DNA of 64,000 nt from Bolinopsis microptera. Taxonomy: Eukaryota > Ctenophora > Tentaculata > Lobata > Bolinopsidae. Made by a program: the position numbers and the translations under genes. Of this stretch, positions 36,700-47,338 are shown in pieces. The notes below the pieces were generated by a model that did not search any database, was not told the DNA's origin, and was given only the letters and a program-made list of their open reading frames with translations. The stretch lies in the NCBI RefSeq assembly GCF_026151205.1, contig NC_087076.1, positions 3,805,902-3,869,901 of the forward strand, read 5' to 3'. The first letter of the stretch is position 1. Every line of letters starts with the position of its first letter.

Positions 36700-36927
36700 T
36701 GAGAGGAAGACTATGGGAATGTTCTCCCCAAAATTGTCAATACTCAAAAAACTTTGGCAGGCTTCAAGACATCTTTTGGAAACTTCCTAGACACCCTTCC
36801 AGACAAGCCTCCTACTCCTGGAAGTGGAACTGGATACAGTGCAGAAAATTTTAACTCGATAATATACGGTGCAGTCAAGGAGGTGGTCCGCAGATTACGA
36901 GATGGCCGTGAAGATGCCCACTTCTAA
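36700..36927 (+). pseudogene. LINE reverse-transcriptase C-terminal tail
   Basis: Open frame without a start, ending at TAA 36925-36927. It reads NTQKTLAGFKTSFGNFLDTL then PDKPPTPG, the pattern of the last residues of CR1/L2-group reverse transcriptases (SFK..LDxFLxxIPDxPPxPGY). The upstream domains are missing, so this is a 5'-truncated remnant. Confidence 0.5.
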
Positions 36928-37550
36928 ATCTCTCAATAGGTTTATGCTAATATTCATGAAGTGTCCACACGAATCATACCGAAGACGCGCACTCCACAAA
37001 TGGAATTGGAGACCATGTTGCATTATATACAGGGTGAGTTGAAAATAGTGTGTGGAATGTAAATGGCTCTAATTTTTTTGACAAATGACATTTCCACTTA
37101 ATTTTTGATATAAGTGATGAAAATATAGACATTTTTTAATAATACAATAAAAATGCTTAATAATTATAAATTTGCTCAACCATCGTCTTTTATTAGCTTA
37201 GTACATATTGTTAACGTTGTAAGACAATTGTCTATAAGTATAGGCTTGTAGTCAAGAAGGAACCTCGGAACCCAAATTGAATTTTTGCAGGGGTGCTGTC
37301 TCAATAGTAATACAAGCTCTAGCAGGGCCGGTGCTCAGTGCTGTCGCAAGGCGCTAACAAAGTCCTACTCCTTCACTAAAAAAGGGTAAATCGTGAAAGT
37401 GGGAAGTGGAGAAATACGCGGATCAAATAAAATTATTCATTTCTCAGATTACTATTAAGAATAAGATTACTATTAAGAAAAATAAATCTATGTCTGACAG
37501 CATCTCTGTATTTGCAACTAGTAACTTAGTTGACATATGGTAGTTTGAGA
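36928..37550. other. Intergenic, no gene recognised
   Basis: AT-rich sequence with no supported feature. Confidence 0.4.
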
Positions 37551-37559
37551 ATTGCTCCG

Positions 37560-38440
37560 TCTTGGTCTTGGTTCTGTACATTCTGACTGGATCTATTTCT
37601 ACGTTTTCTCTTGCTCTTTATCATTATGGTATCTACGACTCTATCGCTGTAGCCGTTGTTAATGAGAAGTTGATCGATCATCTTTTCAGATTGCTTCTCT
37701 TTTCTTTGGTGTTAGAGACTACCTTTTCGGGTGTTGGTACTGTACCTGAAACAGTTAGTAATTCTCTTGTAGTGTTGTATGATGAGAGTTGTAGTAGAGG
37801 GTGAGAGGTTTTTTTTGTAGTTTTCTATAGTCTAGAATGCACTAATCCATGGCCATCTGAGTCGATCTTTATTCTTTATTTCCGTGTTGAGGAAGGGGAC
37901 AAAGTCGTTCCGATTGTCAGGGTAGTCCACAGTTAGATTGATAAGTCTGTCAGGATCTTGTTGTTCAATGAGGGTGTGAGCTTTTCGGTCTGTTGGTAGG
38001 GGCTCCGTTTAGATCTCGTAAAAACCTACTGTAGGTTGGGCTGTTTCATCAGGTCGACGTAGACAGAGTGTTACTCCAGTCTTCCACATTTTGACTGTAG
38101 CTAGTATTAAAGGTGCAGGGTTGGGTCCATGAACAATATTCCAAGAAAGCTGTAAGTAGATTGATTGTTGTAGACAAAACTCTGCCAAGGGTTATCTCTA
38201 GTAGTTCTTGAATATCAAGAGATGGAGACCGTAAGTGCTGATTGACTGTCTATTTTCTTTGACAAATTACAGGACATCTTCTAGTTGTTTGTACGTTCAC
38301 GATGTTGGTGTACAGAGCTTCGACGTCTAGGCTGTGAAGAAAGTAAAATTCTTGAGATCGTTTGGTGTGATGTTTGTAATCCTTCGAAGAAAGTCATGAG
38401 TGTTTTTCGAATGTGAAGGTATTAACTTAAACTAGATTCA
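37560..38440 (-). pseudogene. Penelope-like reverse transcriptase remnant
   Basis: The minus strand, read in shifting frames, gives HDFLRRITNITPNDLKNFT near 38400, the motif A sequence SLDVEALYTNI near 38330, then DFVPFLNTEI near 37890, YNSHHTTLQ near 37780, and KMIDQLLINNGYSDRVVD near 37670. This order (DFL, DVxxLYTNI, PFLDT, YNSHHPLxxK, LxxNGY) is that of Penelope-like element reverse transcriptases. There are many stops and shifts. No GIY-YIG domain was recognised beyond it. Confidence 0.6.
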
Positions 38441-38532
38441 TTAAAGGAGATAGAATGTGACAGACGAACCAGAGGATTTTGTGTTTTAAAATGTTTCAGT
38501 TTATCTATAGACTATACTCACACTATTAGTCA

Positions 38533-38610
38533 TTAATGGGCGGCGCTCAGCCTGTCATTTCGCCGAATCTCTATGTCTATGAACATGATAGCCTTGGGTC
38601 CCCAGGTAAT
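38533..38610. mobile_element. About 80-bp mini inverted-repeat element, copy 2
   Basis: Same family as 15111-15196 and 47256-47332: GGGCGGCGCTCAGCCTGTCA, TGAACATGATAGCC, GGTCCCCAGGTAAT. Confidence 0.75.
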
Positions 38611-38960
38611 ATAAGTCACTGCTTTATAATTAAAATTATCGGTACTTTCTTTGCACTTCTTTTTGTGTAAAGCCTAGCGGTGATGATGATATTGTCTCAC
38701 GGGTCTTGACACACGTTGTAATATACTTTTTGTATACCTCTTTTCGCGTGCGGGTCCGTCCCATCACGGATGATAATTAATCACTCTACACTCGACTGTC
38801 ACGGGACTTTTTCAACCGTTCTCTAGTGGTACCTGAACGGACTTTTCGAAACCCTAACCCTCGTATTTGATCCCTAACCTAACCAACACACTCCTTAACA
38901 AATGCATAAGCTGAAACCCTAACCCTAACGAGAAATTAGAATAACTTCCTTATGGTAATC

Positions 38961-40285
38961 GTACTGTAGTGCGACACGTACTCTAGTGCGACACGTAACT
39001 CTGTGCGAAGTCCGGACAATAAACACCTCTGTCGCACCACAGTTCGTGTTGTCGCATAGATCCAGGTAGCTTACTTAGTGCGACAAAATATCATGACTTT
39101 TTTCCAAGTTCAGGATCACATCCTATCCTTTTATGACCATTAAAGTGAGTCGTCGGGTCGGTTCACGTCTCTTATTTCGAAGTGATCTTGCGAATACGAT
39201 CGTCGGTTCAACATCACGTGTTTCGAAGTTATCCACTGATCATAATTCCTTCGGGTCAGTTCAAGCCACGTATGCGTGTGTGATCCACTGGGGTAAAACT
39301 CTTAAGCAGCATATGAATCCTCATTCTATCACATGAATAGTTGAAGGTATATCTCGATTGGATACAAGTTCATATGCTTCGGCCATTAAATAAGGTCACG
39401 ATGATTCTACCAAAGCATCGAAACAACCTCAACATGTTCTTCTTCTCAATCACCTTCATACCTGGACGCACTACTGGTTCAAGAAACGTTATCCACGGAC
39501 GGATGACCGTACTGCCTGGATAAAACAATCGCGACGACAGACCTATGGCGATGCACTGAGAAGACCTGCTCGGACGTCTCAGTTGACGAACAAACACTAC
39601 TCGTGACCTGACGCAGCTGTAAGCAACCCTTCCTCGAAGTTGGATTCCTTTGCGCTAGTGATGGAATTCCTTTGCTGCCAACTACGAACGTAACCTGGGT
39701 CGGAACACAAACCTCCTTCTCCCCCTTGATGGCTGCCACCTAACCCAATATTGGCGATTTATCGACGTCTTGAAGAAGAGCAGGATCTAACCCAATGGAA
39801 GATCAACCAGGAAGAATGAAGATGCTCAGACAATACCTCCTCGCCGACTGAAGCAAGTGGATGATTACGACGTCGCTTGAACGCTGTGATTGATAGCTAC
39901 GATGATTATGACAGAATGGATTAGTTGAAGTGTGTTGGAACAATGATTTTGAATTGAATAGTGTGATCGCCAATCTTTGATTTTATTTTTAAAACCCCAT
40001 TACTTCATACACGACTACACTCTTGTCATTAAAAATGAAAGTAAAATTTTTATTGAATGTGTAAAGTTTTTGTCGCACTTTAGTTCGGGTCGCACTACAG
40101 CCCAGGTAGCGGCATTTGTAGTTTTTTTGTGGGTGGGCGGACAGTGTCGGCCTTGAAAATTCTCTGTCGCACTAGGGTACGTGTCGCACTACGATCCAGG
40201 TTAGCTACACTACTCGCTGTGTTCGATCTTGGAGGTTTCGCACTAGGGACGTGTCGCACTAGCTTACGTCGTCGCACTACAGTAC
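38961..40285. mobile_element. TIR element with GTGCGACA arrays, 1.3 kb
   Basis: Left end GTACTGTAGTGCGAC is exactly inverted at 40271-40285. TAGTGCGACACGT copies follow on the left (38967, 38985, more near 39030-39085), and their inverse GTCGCACTA lies on the right (about 40070-40280, seven or so). Between them, 39140-39900 has broken plus-strand coding sequence (for example HLHTWTHYWFKKRYPRTDD near 39450, SRRQTYGDALRRPARTSQL near 39530) with no recognised domain. Superfamily not known. Confidence 0.7.
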
Positions 40286-40744
40286 GGAACCCTTCCTATA
40301 CGTCATATCACGTGATGATCAGTTTTTCGCCGATATCTGCCAGGGAGCATTTACCCCTATGTCATGGGGGGTGATTCGGAATCATGCGTCCGAAAAATAC
40401 ATGATTGACGTTGGTTTCAATTGTCGGGGGCCATTTAGACAATCTCGAAGATCGACGTGAGTGGCCCACCCCCCCCCCCCCCCCGATTTCGTACGCTCGT
40501 CCCATCACTGGTTAAAGACCCGCAAATGGGCTGTAGATTTGATTGAGAGTTGAAACAAATTCTTTAGTGCTGTACAACATTTCTTTCATTTGCCTGTGAT
40601 CATATTCATTGACATATTAGTAGTGAAAAATATTGTACCGGATTAAGTTACCATGGTTACTGTATCAAAACGAATAAATAATTGTTTTGATAATCTTTCT
40701 TCGCTCTTATGAGTGGGTTAGGGTAATTGTATTGGAAGACTTTT

Positions 40745-40855
40745 CCGCTTCAACGCACCGCGCAAACTATCATTCTTATTACTTTGCATCGAGATTGTTG
40801 CTTTGTTAATTCGCAGAGCAACGATCTGGAAGGGTTGACATCGTCAATTAAGTAA
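40745..40855. repeat. Dispersed fragment shared with 8330-8402
   Basis: CGCAAACTATCATTCTT and GCAGAGCAACGATCTGGAAG then TTGACATCGTCAAT are almost identical to 8352-8402. The ORF at 44653-44922 shares CAGAGCAACGATCT and GGTTGACATCGTCAAT but has 7 extra bases between two GTTG copies. Confidence 0.7.
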
Positions 40856-41372
40856 TTGTATTGTAACGTCCTGTTTATGACAACTAATTAACTTTATCAA
40901 CAACATCGACAACTGATTGTTTTGAAACACTGGGTAGAGACTCTCACTTCGTCCCAAACTATCAAACTACATTATTATTTTATTACAAATAAAAGAAAAA
41001 TATTAATATGTCCTTTGTCGACAGCAAAGTAACTTTTAATGATAAATGAGACTCAAAGTTAAACAATGCATGTGACCCTATGTTTTATTAAATTTACCCC
41101 TCCAATAACCAAACTTTATTTTTATCTTCCTTTATTTCAGCTTTATACAATCAAAATTCAGCAGACGTAAAATTGATCATCTTCGTTTAAATTTCTTTCG
41201 AGCAGTTAACTTCCGTTCTTTTATTTGCGTCAGCCATCAAGTCATTCGCCATAATATTACCATACTTGAAAGTCATTTTAAAAGAAAATTGGAGACATCT
41301 TCTGTTTGTTTGTAGTACTAGTATTGAATCATCGTTTAGTCCATAATTTGAATATAAGTATTATGTTGTAGT

Positions 41373-41579
41373 ATGACTATTTTACGTGTCCTCTTAGTCT
41401 TATTCAGTGAATTGTTGTCCCTGCCCATCTCTAATGAGACAACATCAGAAAACGTAGACAGAAGCAAAATACAACTTTGGTTCATTTCTGTATTAATATT
41501 ATTGAATGTTATTCGAGCTTTTATATTTAGAATTAAAACAAATTCTTCATATTATCAGAGCTACGATGTGGACTGCTAA
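41373..41579 (+). CDS. Possible small membrane protein, 68 aa
   Basis: ATG-started frame with a signal-peptide-like start (hydrophobic LRVLLVLFSELLSLP), a short polar region with an N-glycosylation site (NETT), one further hydrophobic segment (LWFISVLILLNVIRAFIF) and a short tail. AATAAA occurs about 100 nt downstream. No family recognised; length makes chance occurrence possible. Confidence 0.3.
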   Translation: MTILRVLLVLFSELLSLPISNETTSENVDRSKIQLWFISVLILLNVIRAFIFRIKTNSSYYQSYDVDC

Positions 41580-42249
41580 ACACCTGGTTAAAGCACTTCC
41601 ATCCCATTAATCAATAATTAATAAATGTAATAGATTTGTAAATGTAATGTTGATATTTAAATTAGTTTATTAAGTTCCAATAAATTAAAGTTTCTTTAGA
41701 TTTGTTTAAGAGGCGGATTCATACCAGTTTAGGCTCCTTGGAAATCTTCGATATAAAAAACATCTTGAGAGAACCTCCTGAATAAAATCAAGTTTAGGCT
41801 CATTTTTAGGTATAAAACAAAAACAGTCTTAAAACAAACATCCCAAAAATTCGTATGAATGCGAAAAAATCTTTTATGTCATCAATTTTACGGGCTCTAT
41901 CATCTAACAAAAACATAAATACTTGACACGATAAAGAAAGGCTAATAATTGACCACCACCACACATTTAAACTTATATCTTATACTTTAATTCTATTTAT
42001 CCCCAAAATATTAGTTCTGAACATAGAAATTAAAAAGTTGCCTTTCTTGAAAATGAATACCAAGCTCGGTAGAGCATCGTAAGCAAGAAGAATGTGCTTT
42101 AGTTTTAATAGACTGTCCATTCTTCGTCACCGATCCGTGAAGCTGTGGTCATGCTTTTAACCAATTCCTCCATTGGCCATGTCATTGTCACGTAATGGGA
42201 GATTTAGTTTCGTGTGCTTGTTCATTGTTGAGTGTTCGAGTGGATGTTG

Positions 42250-42280
42250 TAATATACATATATATATATATATATATATG
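42250..42280. repeat. TA dinucleotide repeat
   Basis: About 13 TA units. Confidence 0.9.
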
Positions 42281-42826
42281 ATACAATAATACCTTGGCTG
42301 TTGAGTACTACAGGAGCGATATTGCCCGACGCGATTCTAAACCAAGGTATCAATTGTTACAATTATTTCCGCGCATCATACAATATAGTGTGTAATATAG
42401 GTATCGTGCGCAACTGGTATTGTTTTGATTAATTTCTGCGCTGGCACTGCTCATCTAGGCGACTGGTATTCTGTGTTTATAATACTTTCACAACACTCGA
42501 AGTAAATTATCAGTGCTCAGTGTTCACGACTTTTCGGGGATAAAATTCCCGGGAAATAATTATGATATTTGTAATATTGGTATTTGGTATGAAGATAATT
42601 CACGTGTTAACCATGTAATTAGTCAAGTATCAGGCCGGGCCTATATTATGATATTGGTATATATAATCCATGTTACATTTTTACCGGCCATCTGCAAAGC
42701 AACAGCTCTCAAATATAAAACTCAGCGGAGGTATAAGACCCAACGTTTGCACACTGACTTTTGGCCCATGTATATATATATTGTATGCAATGTAAAATGT
42801 ATAGTGTAACGATTATAACTTTGCAG

Positions 42827-44541
42827 AGGTGTAGTTGATCCCTTGCTTGATGTGATAGTATGGACCCAACTCCTCTTGGTCACAGCGCTGTGTATTGATA
42901 GAGCTGTGCATATCTGTCGACCAATCACATACTATCTCAAACCCTATATGATGGTTCTGATTCTTCTGATCAGTCCTGCTTTTCCTTTTCTAACGCTGAC
43001 CTTACCGTATATCATCGCTGCCCGAGTCACCATGCAGGAGAGTGAGAGTAGAGGTATATCTGGAAAAGCTGTATATCTTTGTTCACTCGCAGAGATTTAT
43101 GACAAGGAGGGAAAACACGTGGCCAACATTAAAGTCTTCATGGGTAAGAAAATTATCTGAAGATTTTATAATCTTAGAGTTATTTAATCTATCAGTCCTC
43201 TCTTTGAATCATGGCACTTGTTATGTCATGTCATTTTTATTCAAGTAGAAAGTATATATATTATATACTTAAAGATTTTGAAGTTATTTTTGTTCGTTCT
43301 ATATATACAGATATAGAAAGATCAAAGAGAACTTCAAAATCTTAAAATCAGGCTGCTCTGTATAATTCTATAACTGGTTGACAACTGGAAACACACCACG
43401 TGACACAAACCAATCAATCAGAGCAAAGTATTTATACCACGTGACACAAACCAATCAATCAGGCTGCACTCTATCACTGGGAACAGTCTATCCCTGGAAA
43501 CACTCGGAGTTCTACCAAACTTGGGAAAACGTTTCGAACCCTCTCGTTCTACTTCTAGCGGTAGCTGCTCTGATTGGAAGTTGCGCTGTTATAATCAGAA
43601 TGCTGCTTCGGAGTGCTCAATTTCAGCAAAGCAATTCTGCCAGGTTATCCCACCGATAAAATGCTGCTCTAGGAAATGAACTATTTTTGAACCACTACAC
43701 TTTTGTTCAATGTTGTTAGGAAACAATTCTGTGACTTAAGTAAAAACATTCGATCCATCCTATGATTACAATCTTAAACTTGCAATCGTTAACACCTCAC
43801 ATTACAGGGTAGTAAAGAGTATTAGAAAGACATGTACCATTTCCATGGTCCAAGGAGTTCTGATCTTAGCCTCAAGCCTCCCACTTCGATGTTACCAGAT
43901 AAAAGACAGACTCTGTACTTCTTGTGCTGTATTTAGTGTGGTAAGTAGGGGGGGGGGGGGGGGGGGGGGGGGCTAACCCGCCACGCCAACAGAAAGGTTT
44001 CAATTGTATTTCTCCCAAAACTGAAGCTAACTCGCCCTTTTATGTTTTATGTCTGCCCTTGCTTTGTTGCTTGTGATATTTTGAAGGAATATGCTCATTT
44101 TGCAACTACATGACCACCTGTTGGACTTAACGATTGGTTGTAGCTTCTTTGGTCTTTATCTTATAATATCACTTCTTAGTTAGCATAATATAATTGACGA
44201 TTCAAATAATTGATATCACCGCAGTATTATATAATGGTAGCGAGATTGTTGGTTTTCCTTGGCCCGATGTTCAATCCCTGGCTGTATTCCATTAGAATGG
44301 GCAACGTAAGGACCTTTCTAGCTACCAAAAAGGACCGAGTTTTCAATTCAGGTATGTTTTTTCTACTTCATACGCAAACATTTGGTTGGATCATGTCGCA
44401 GGGGAAGAGGGTTTGGAAATGCTGACGGAGGAGAAAGGAAGAAGGGAGGAGGTAGCTAGGAGGGTTAAAGCTGACTTCATCAGAAATCTTAATTTCGGTC
44501 AAAGCTTTCGCTTTTCAGGGGCTAAAACAGGAATGAAATAG
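42827..44541 (+). CDS. Second class A GPCR, first exon not found
   Basis: Exons 42827-43143, 43463-43643, 43808-43940, 44225-44351 and perhaps 44519-44541 (ends TAG). They keep frame and have the same splice phases as exons 2-6 of the minus-strand GPCR at 16173-20909; the TM7 exon is 127 bp in both. TM3 ends CIDRAVHICRP (DRA again), TM4 is LTLPYIIAARVT-like, TM5 starts NVSNPLVLLLA, TM6 has SSLPLRC, TM7 has GPMFNPWLYSIRM. The Cys of TM3 is missing here too. There are no stops, but no exon for the N-terminus, TM1 and TM2 could be seen upstream, so it is incomplete, a pseudogene, or has a distant first exon. A run of over 20 G starts 7 bp after the donor of the TM6 exon. The last exon is uncertain. 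Confidence 0.75.
43395..43462 (+). repeat. Direct repeat at a splice acceptor, with CACGTG
   Basis: CCACGTGACACAAACCAATC followed by AATCAG occurs at 43396-43420 and 43437-43462. The second copy supplies the acceptor AG of the TM5 exon. A further ATCAGGCTGC lies at 43348, so three acceptor-like sites are lined up. Confidence 0.75.
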
Positions 44542-44652
44542 GAAAAAACTTGATCAATGCTATGATTACAGATTAACGTCTTATTAACAAGGGAATGCAA
44601 TATGTAAAAACATTGTTTCGACTGTAAAGTGTAAATTCACACTCAACAAAAT

Positions 44653-44922
44653 TTGAACCTAAACATACATAGTTCCGAAATAAAGTTGACAATGGTAGAT
44701 AGATGGGGTTATAGAATAAATGAAATATGGCAGAGCAACGATCTTGATGGGTTGCCGGTTGACATCGTCAATCAACTGTTTCCTACTCTTCCCTTTTTCG
44801 ACCATACTTATATGACCCCCGATGAAATGAGCTTCCAGGATAAACCTTATTTTACTTTAAGCATTTATCTAGAGGTGCTAATCAGACGAGGTCTTTTTTG
44901 TTACGAAAAGCATAAGTGTTGA
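44653..44922 (+). CDS. Small ORF of unknown function
   Basis: 89 codons from the first ATG, 77 from the second (MVDRWGYRINEIWQ). Composition is protein-like, with DIVNQLFPTLPFFD and TPDEMSFQDKPYFTLS. Part of it (QSNDLDGL...VDIVN) matches at DNA level two dispersed non-coding fragments at 8371-8402 and 40812-40850. It may be the least damaged copy of a repeated coding segment. It follows the second GPCR on the same strand by about 110 bp. Confidence 0.35.
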   Translation: MNLNIHSSEIKLTMVDRWGYRINEIWQSNDLDGLPVDIVNQLFPTLPFFDHTYMTPDEMSFQDKPYFTLSIYLEVLIRRGLFCYEKHKC

Positions 44923-45110
44923 AAATCAAAAGCACTAGAGCTTTGATACATGTTGCAAGCCTCTCTCGTGCACGCGAAGCGTCCACTCCGGCCGTGCACT
45001 CCGGCCGGAGGCTATTAATCTAAAAATATAATCACTAACTGACAACTGTTCAGCTCGCGGAGTACAAATGTCGCTAAGTAGTCGAGTCCAGAGCGAATCA
45101 AGGAAGAATC

Positions 45111-45335
45111 AAAGTCCGGGTGCAGTGCACAAGAGCCCAGGTGCAGTGCACAAGAGTCCAGGTGCGGTGCACAAGAGTCCAGGTGCAGCGTACAAGAGTC
45201 CAGGTGTAGCGTACAAGAGTCCAAGTGCAGCGTACAAGAGTCCAGGTGTAACGTACAAGAGTCCAAGTGCAGCGTACAATAGAGTACAATAGAGTACAAT
45301 GAGTACAATAGAGTACAATAGAGTACAATAGTCCA
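45111..45335. repeat. 21-bp minisatellite running into a 10-bp repeat
   Basis: Eight to nine copies of a 21-bp unit (AAGAGTCCAGGTGCAG...) at 45111-45275, then about six of TAGAGTACAA to 45335. All frames stay open through it because 21 is a multiple of three; the heptapeptide KSPGAVH frame at 45068-45292 is therefore not evidence of a gene. Confidence 0.9.
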
Positions 45336-45563
45336 GGTACAAAAAAGAAGAGCCCGGTTAATGTTTGAAACAGTCCAACAACTTCTGTCTGAGTATTATA
45401 ATAGACTTAGAGTAAGAACAGTTCCAAAACTTCAGTCAGGCCACTTCTCAAGCTAAACACGGCGTAACACAACTAAAGAAAAATGGAGGTTTGATCAGAA
45501 ATTTTAAAAATATATATAGCGTCTCTGCGGGACTGTATGTGAAACAATAGTTTATTATGATGG

Positions 45564-45874
45564 ATTTGACCAAAACCCATAATCATGGGTAGAGTGAACC
45601 GCTGCCAGTGTCTCTCTTTTCCAAACAAAAGTAAATGATATTAATTTGAGGAACCGTCCGCAAATGCAAATTGATACCGAGAATGAAATCGGTCGCTCGC
45701 TTTTCCCATTCAATAAGCTTTATTACAATTCGTAAAAGCGAGCGACCGATTTCATTCTCGGTATCAATTTGCATTTGCGGACGGTTCCTCAAATTAATAT
45801 CATTTCCTTTTGTTTGGAAAAGAGAGACACTGGCAGCGGTTCACTCTACCCATGATTATGGGTTTTGGTCAAAT
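45564..45874. mobile_element. 311-bp hairpin element
   Basis: Left arm 45564-45714 and right arm 45734-45874 are inverted copies, nearly perfect over about 140 bp, with a 19-bp loop. Ends ATTTGACCAAAACCC and inverse. The frames on each strand are mirror images and not genes. Transcription across it would give a long perfect hairpin RNA. A single-arm relative lies at 34797-34930. Confidence 0.85.
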
Positions 45875-47250
45875 ATCATCTCTTTTTGATTATAATGTCA
45901 AGATAATTTACACAATCGAAACTTCATTAATAAGGAGGTAATTTCAACGATTTCGAAATTTTACTTTTGAAAACATTTCCTTGTGTTTAGGTAGGTATAT
46001 CTGTCGATAACAGACTGAATATGGCACTTTTTACTCATTCAAGTTGGCATTTAATTCATAAATAATGCCATTTAAATATCGTGGGAAAGCAGAATATATT
46101 CGAAATCACGAATGAGCAAAATTCTCACCTTCCGCACGTGCAAACTTTGAGCGGACGTTGCGTGCGCATACAATATTGAATCACCGTAAATTTTTGCATA
46201 GTGGTAATTAATATATAGTTTAATAAGCATGCAAAGTTTCAGAAGATTTCAAAAAGAACTTTAATCACAACGGGACTCCAAAGTTGATAAAAATCGTGAA
46301 AATAACAATTTTCAGTGATTTTAGCAATTTTAAATGAATTTGGGCGTGTCCCCACGTGTGCAACTTTTCGATTTTCAACTTTAAAACTAGCCTATTACAC
46401 AATTTAGATCTTCAGGAAGCAAAATTGAGCTCCACAACCCAAGAGATGGCCCGACACCAGAGAATACTAATTCACAACTTTTGTGTTTAAAAAATATTAT
46501 TCTTCAAAAAAGCACTAACTTCAATAGCAAATATCTTTATGAAGGAGCAAGGTAGGAAAATTTTCCGGTCGATTTTCAGAATGCTTAAACAATTATCTAA
46601 GGTGAAAATGTCCTCAGATTTTGAATAAAATTACTTTTTAATGGTGAAAAATCGATTTGAAAAGTTGTTATTTTGTCAAAAATCAAGTTTTAAAAACACT
46701 TAAATTGATGACGTCATCAAGTGATGATGATGACGTTAAATTATTTTTCGATATAATGTAAACTAAAGTATAAACAATTACCTTTAAAACCTGTGGTTCG
46801 AAATGACTGTATCTTTTATACTTTTGAATCTACGGACACTTAAATGTAGGCTACAATTGACTGCCAAAAGCGTCTATACATATATTATATGCTTCACGAC
46901 AATCTGTTGTAAAACAGGGGTTCCAGAAAACCCATTTTCCGATACTCCTGAAACACGAAATTTTTTTTACATTCGATGTGGACAAGGTCTAGACGCCCTG
47001 CAAAGTTTCAGATCTCTAACTCAATTTTAACATGGTTTTTAAGGCACCTGAATATGGCGATTTTGGGTTTTTTACCTAATTTCGTATATCATGCTGGCGC
47101 GTATTTTGCGCAAATTTCTTAAAAACCTCCACATAACTATTTCTTATTCCTGTCATTTTTTACATTGAATTAGAATGTTTTGAACTTAAATATACCTGCT
47201 GAACTACTTTCGATGAGTCTTAATGCCTGGAAAACAATAAAGGGGATATA
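45875..47250. other. Intergenic, no gene recognised
   Basis: AT-rich sequence. GATGACGTCATCAAGTGATG near 46706 holds a CRE-like TGACGTCA. The 75-codon frame at 46803-47030 has no protein features. Confidence 0.5.
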
Positions 47251-47255
47251 ATAGT

Positions 47256-47332
47256 ATTACTGGGCCGCGCTCAGCCTGTCATTCCGCCAAATCTTTATTA
47301 ATGAACATAATAGCCTGGGGTCCTCAGGTAAT
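47256..47332. mobile_element. About 80-bp mini inverted-repeat element, copy 3
   Basis: ATTACTGGGCCGCGCTCAGC to CTCAGGTAAT, flanked on both sides by AATAGT (47250-47255 and 47333-47338), a 6-bp target-site duplication that fixes the ends of this family. Confidence 0.8.
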
Positions 47333-47338
47333 AATAGT

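Larger units (their letters stand above)
40286..42826. other. 5' flank of the second GPCR gene; no first exon found
   Basis: Contains a C run (about 40469-40484), the dispersed fragment at 40745-40855, a small ORF (41373-41579) and a TA repeat (42250-42280). I looked here for the TM1-TM2 exon expected by comparison with the first GPCR and did not find it. Confidence 0.5.

Noticed and set aside
38846-38933. Telomeric repeats
   Set aside because: Only scattered CCCTAA units (ACCCTAACCCT twice); no array, probably chance or a tiny interstitial trace.
45068-45292. KSPGAVH repeat protein
   Set aside because: All six frames are open because the DNA unit is 21 bp; no start context, signal peptide or flanking coding sequence.
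45583-45889. Mirror-image ORFs on both strands
   Set aside because: Consequence of the 311-bp hairpin; they encode the same DNA read from either arm.
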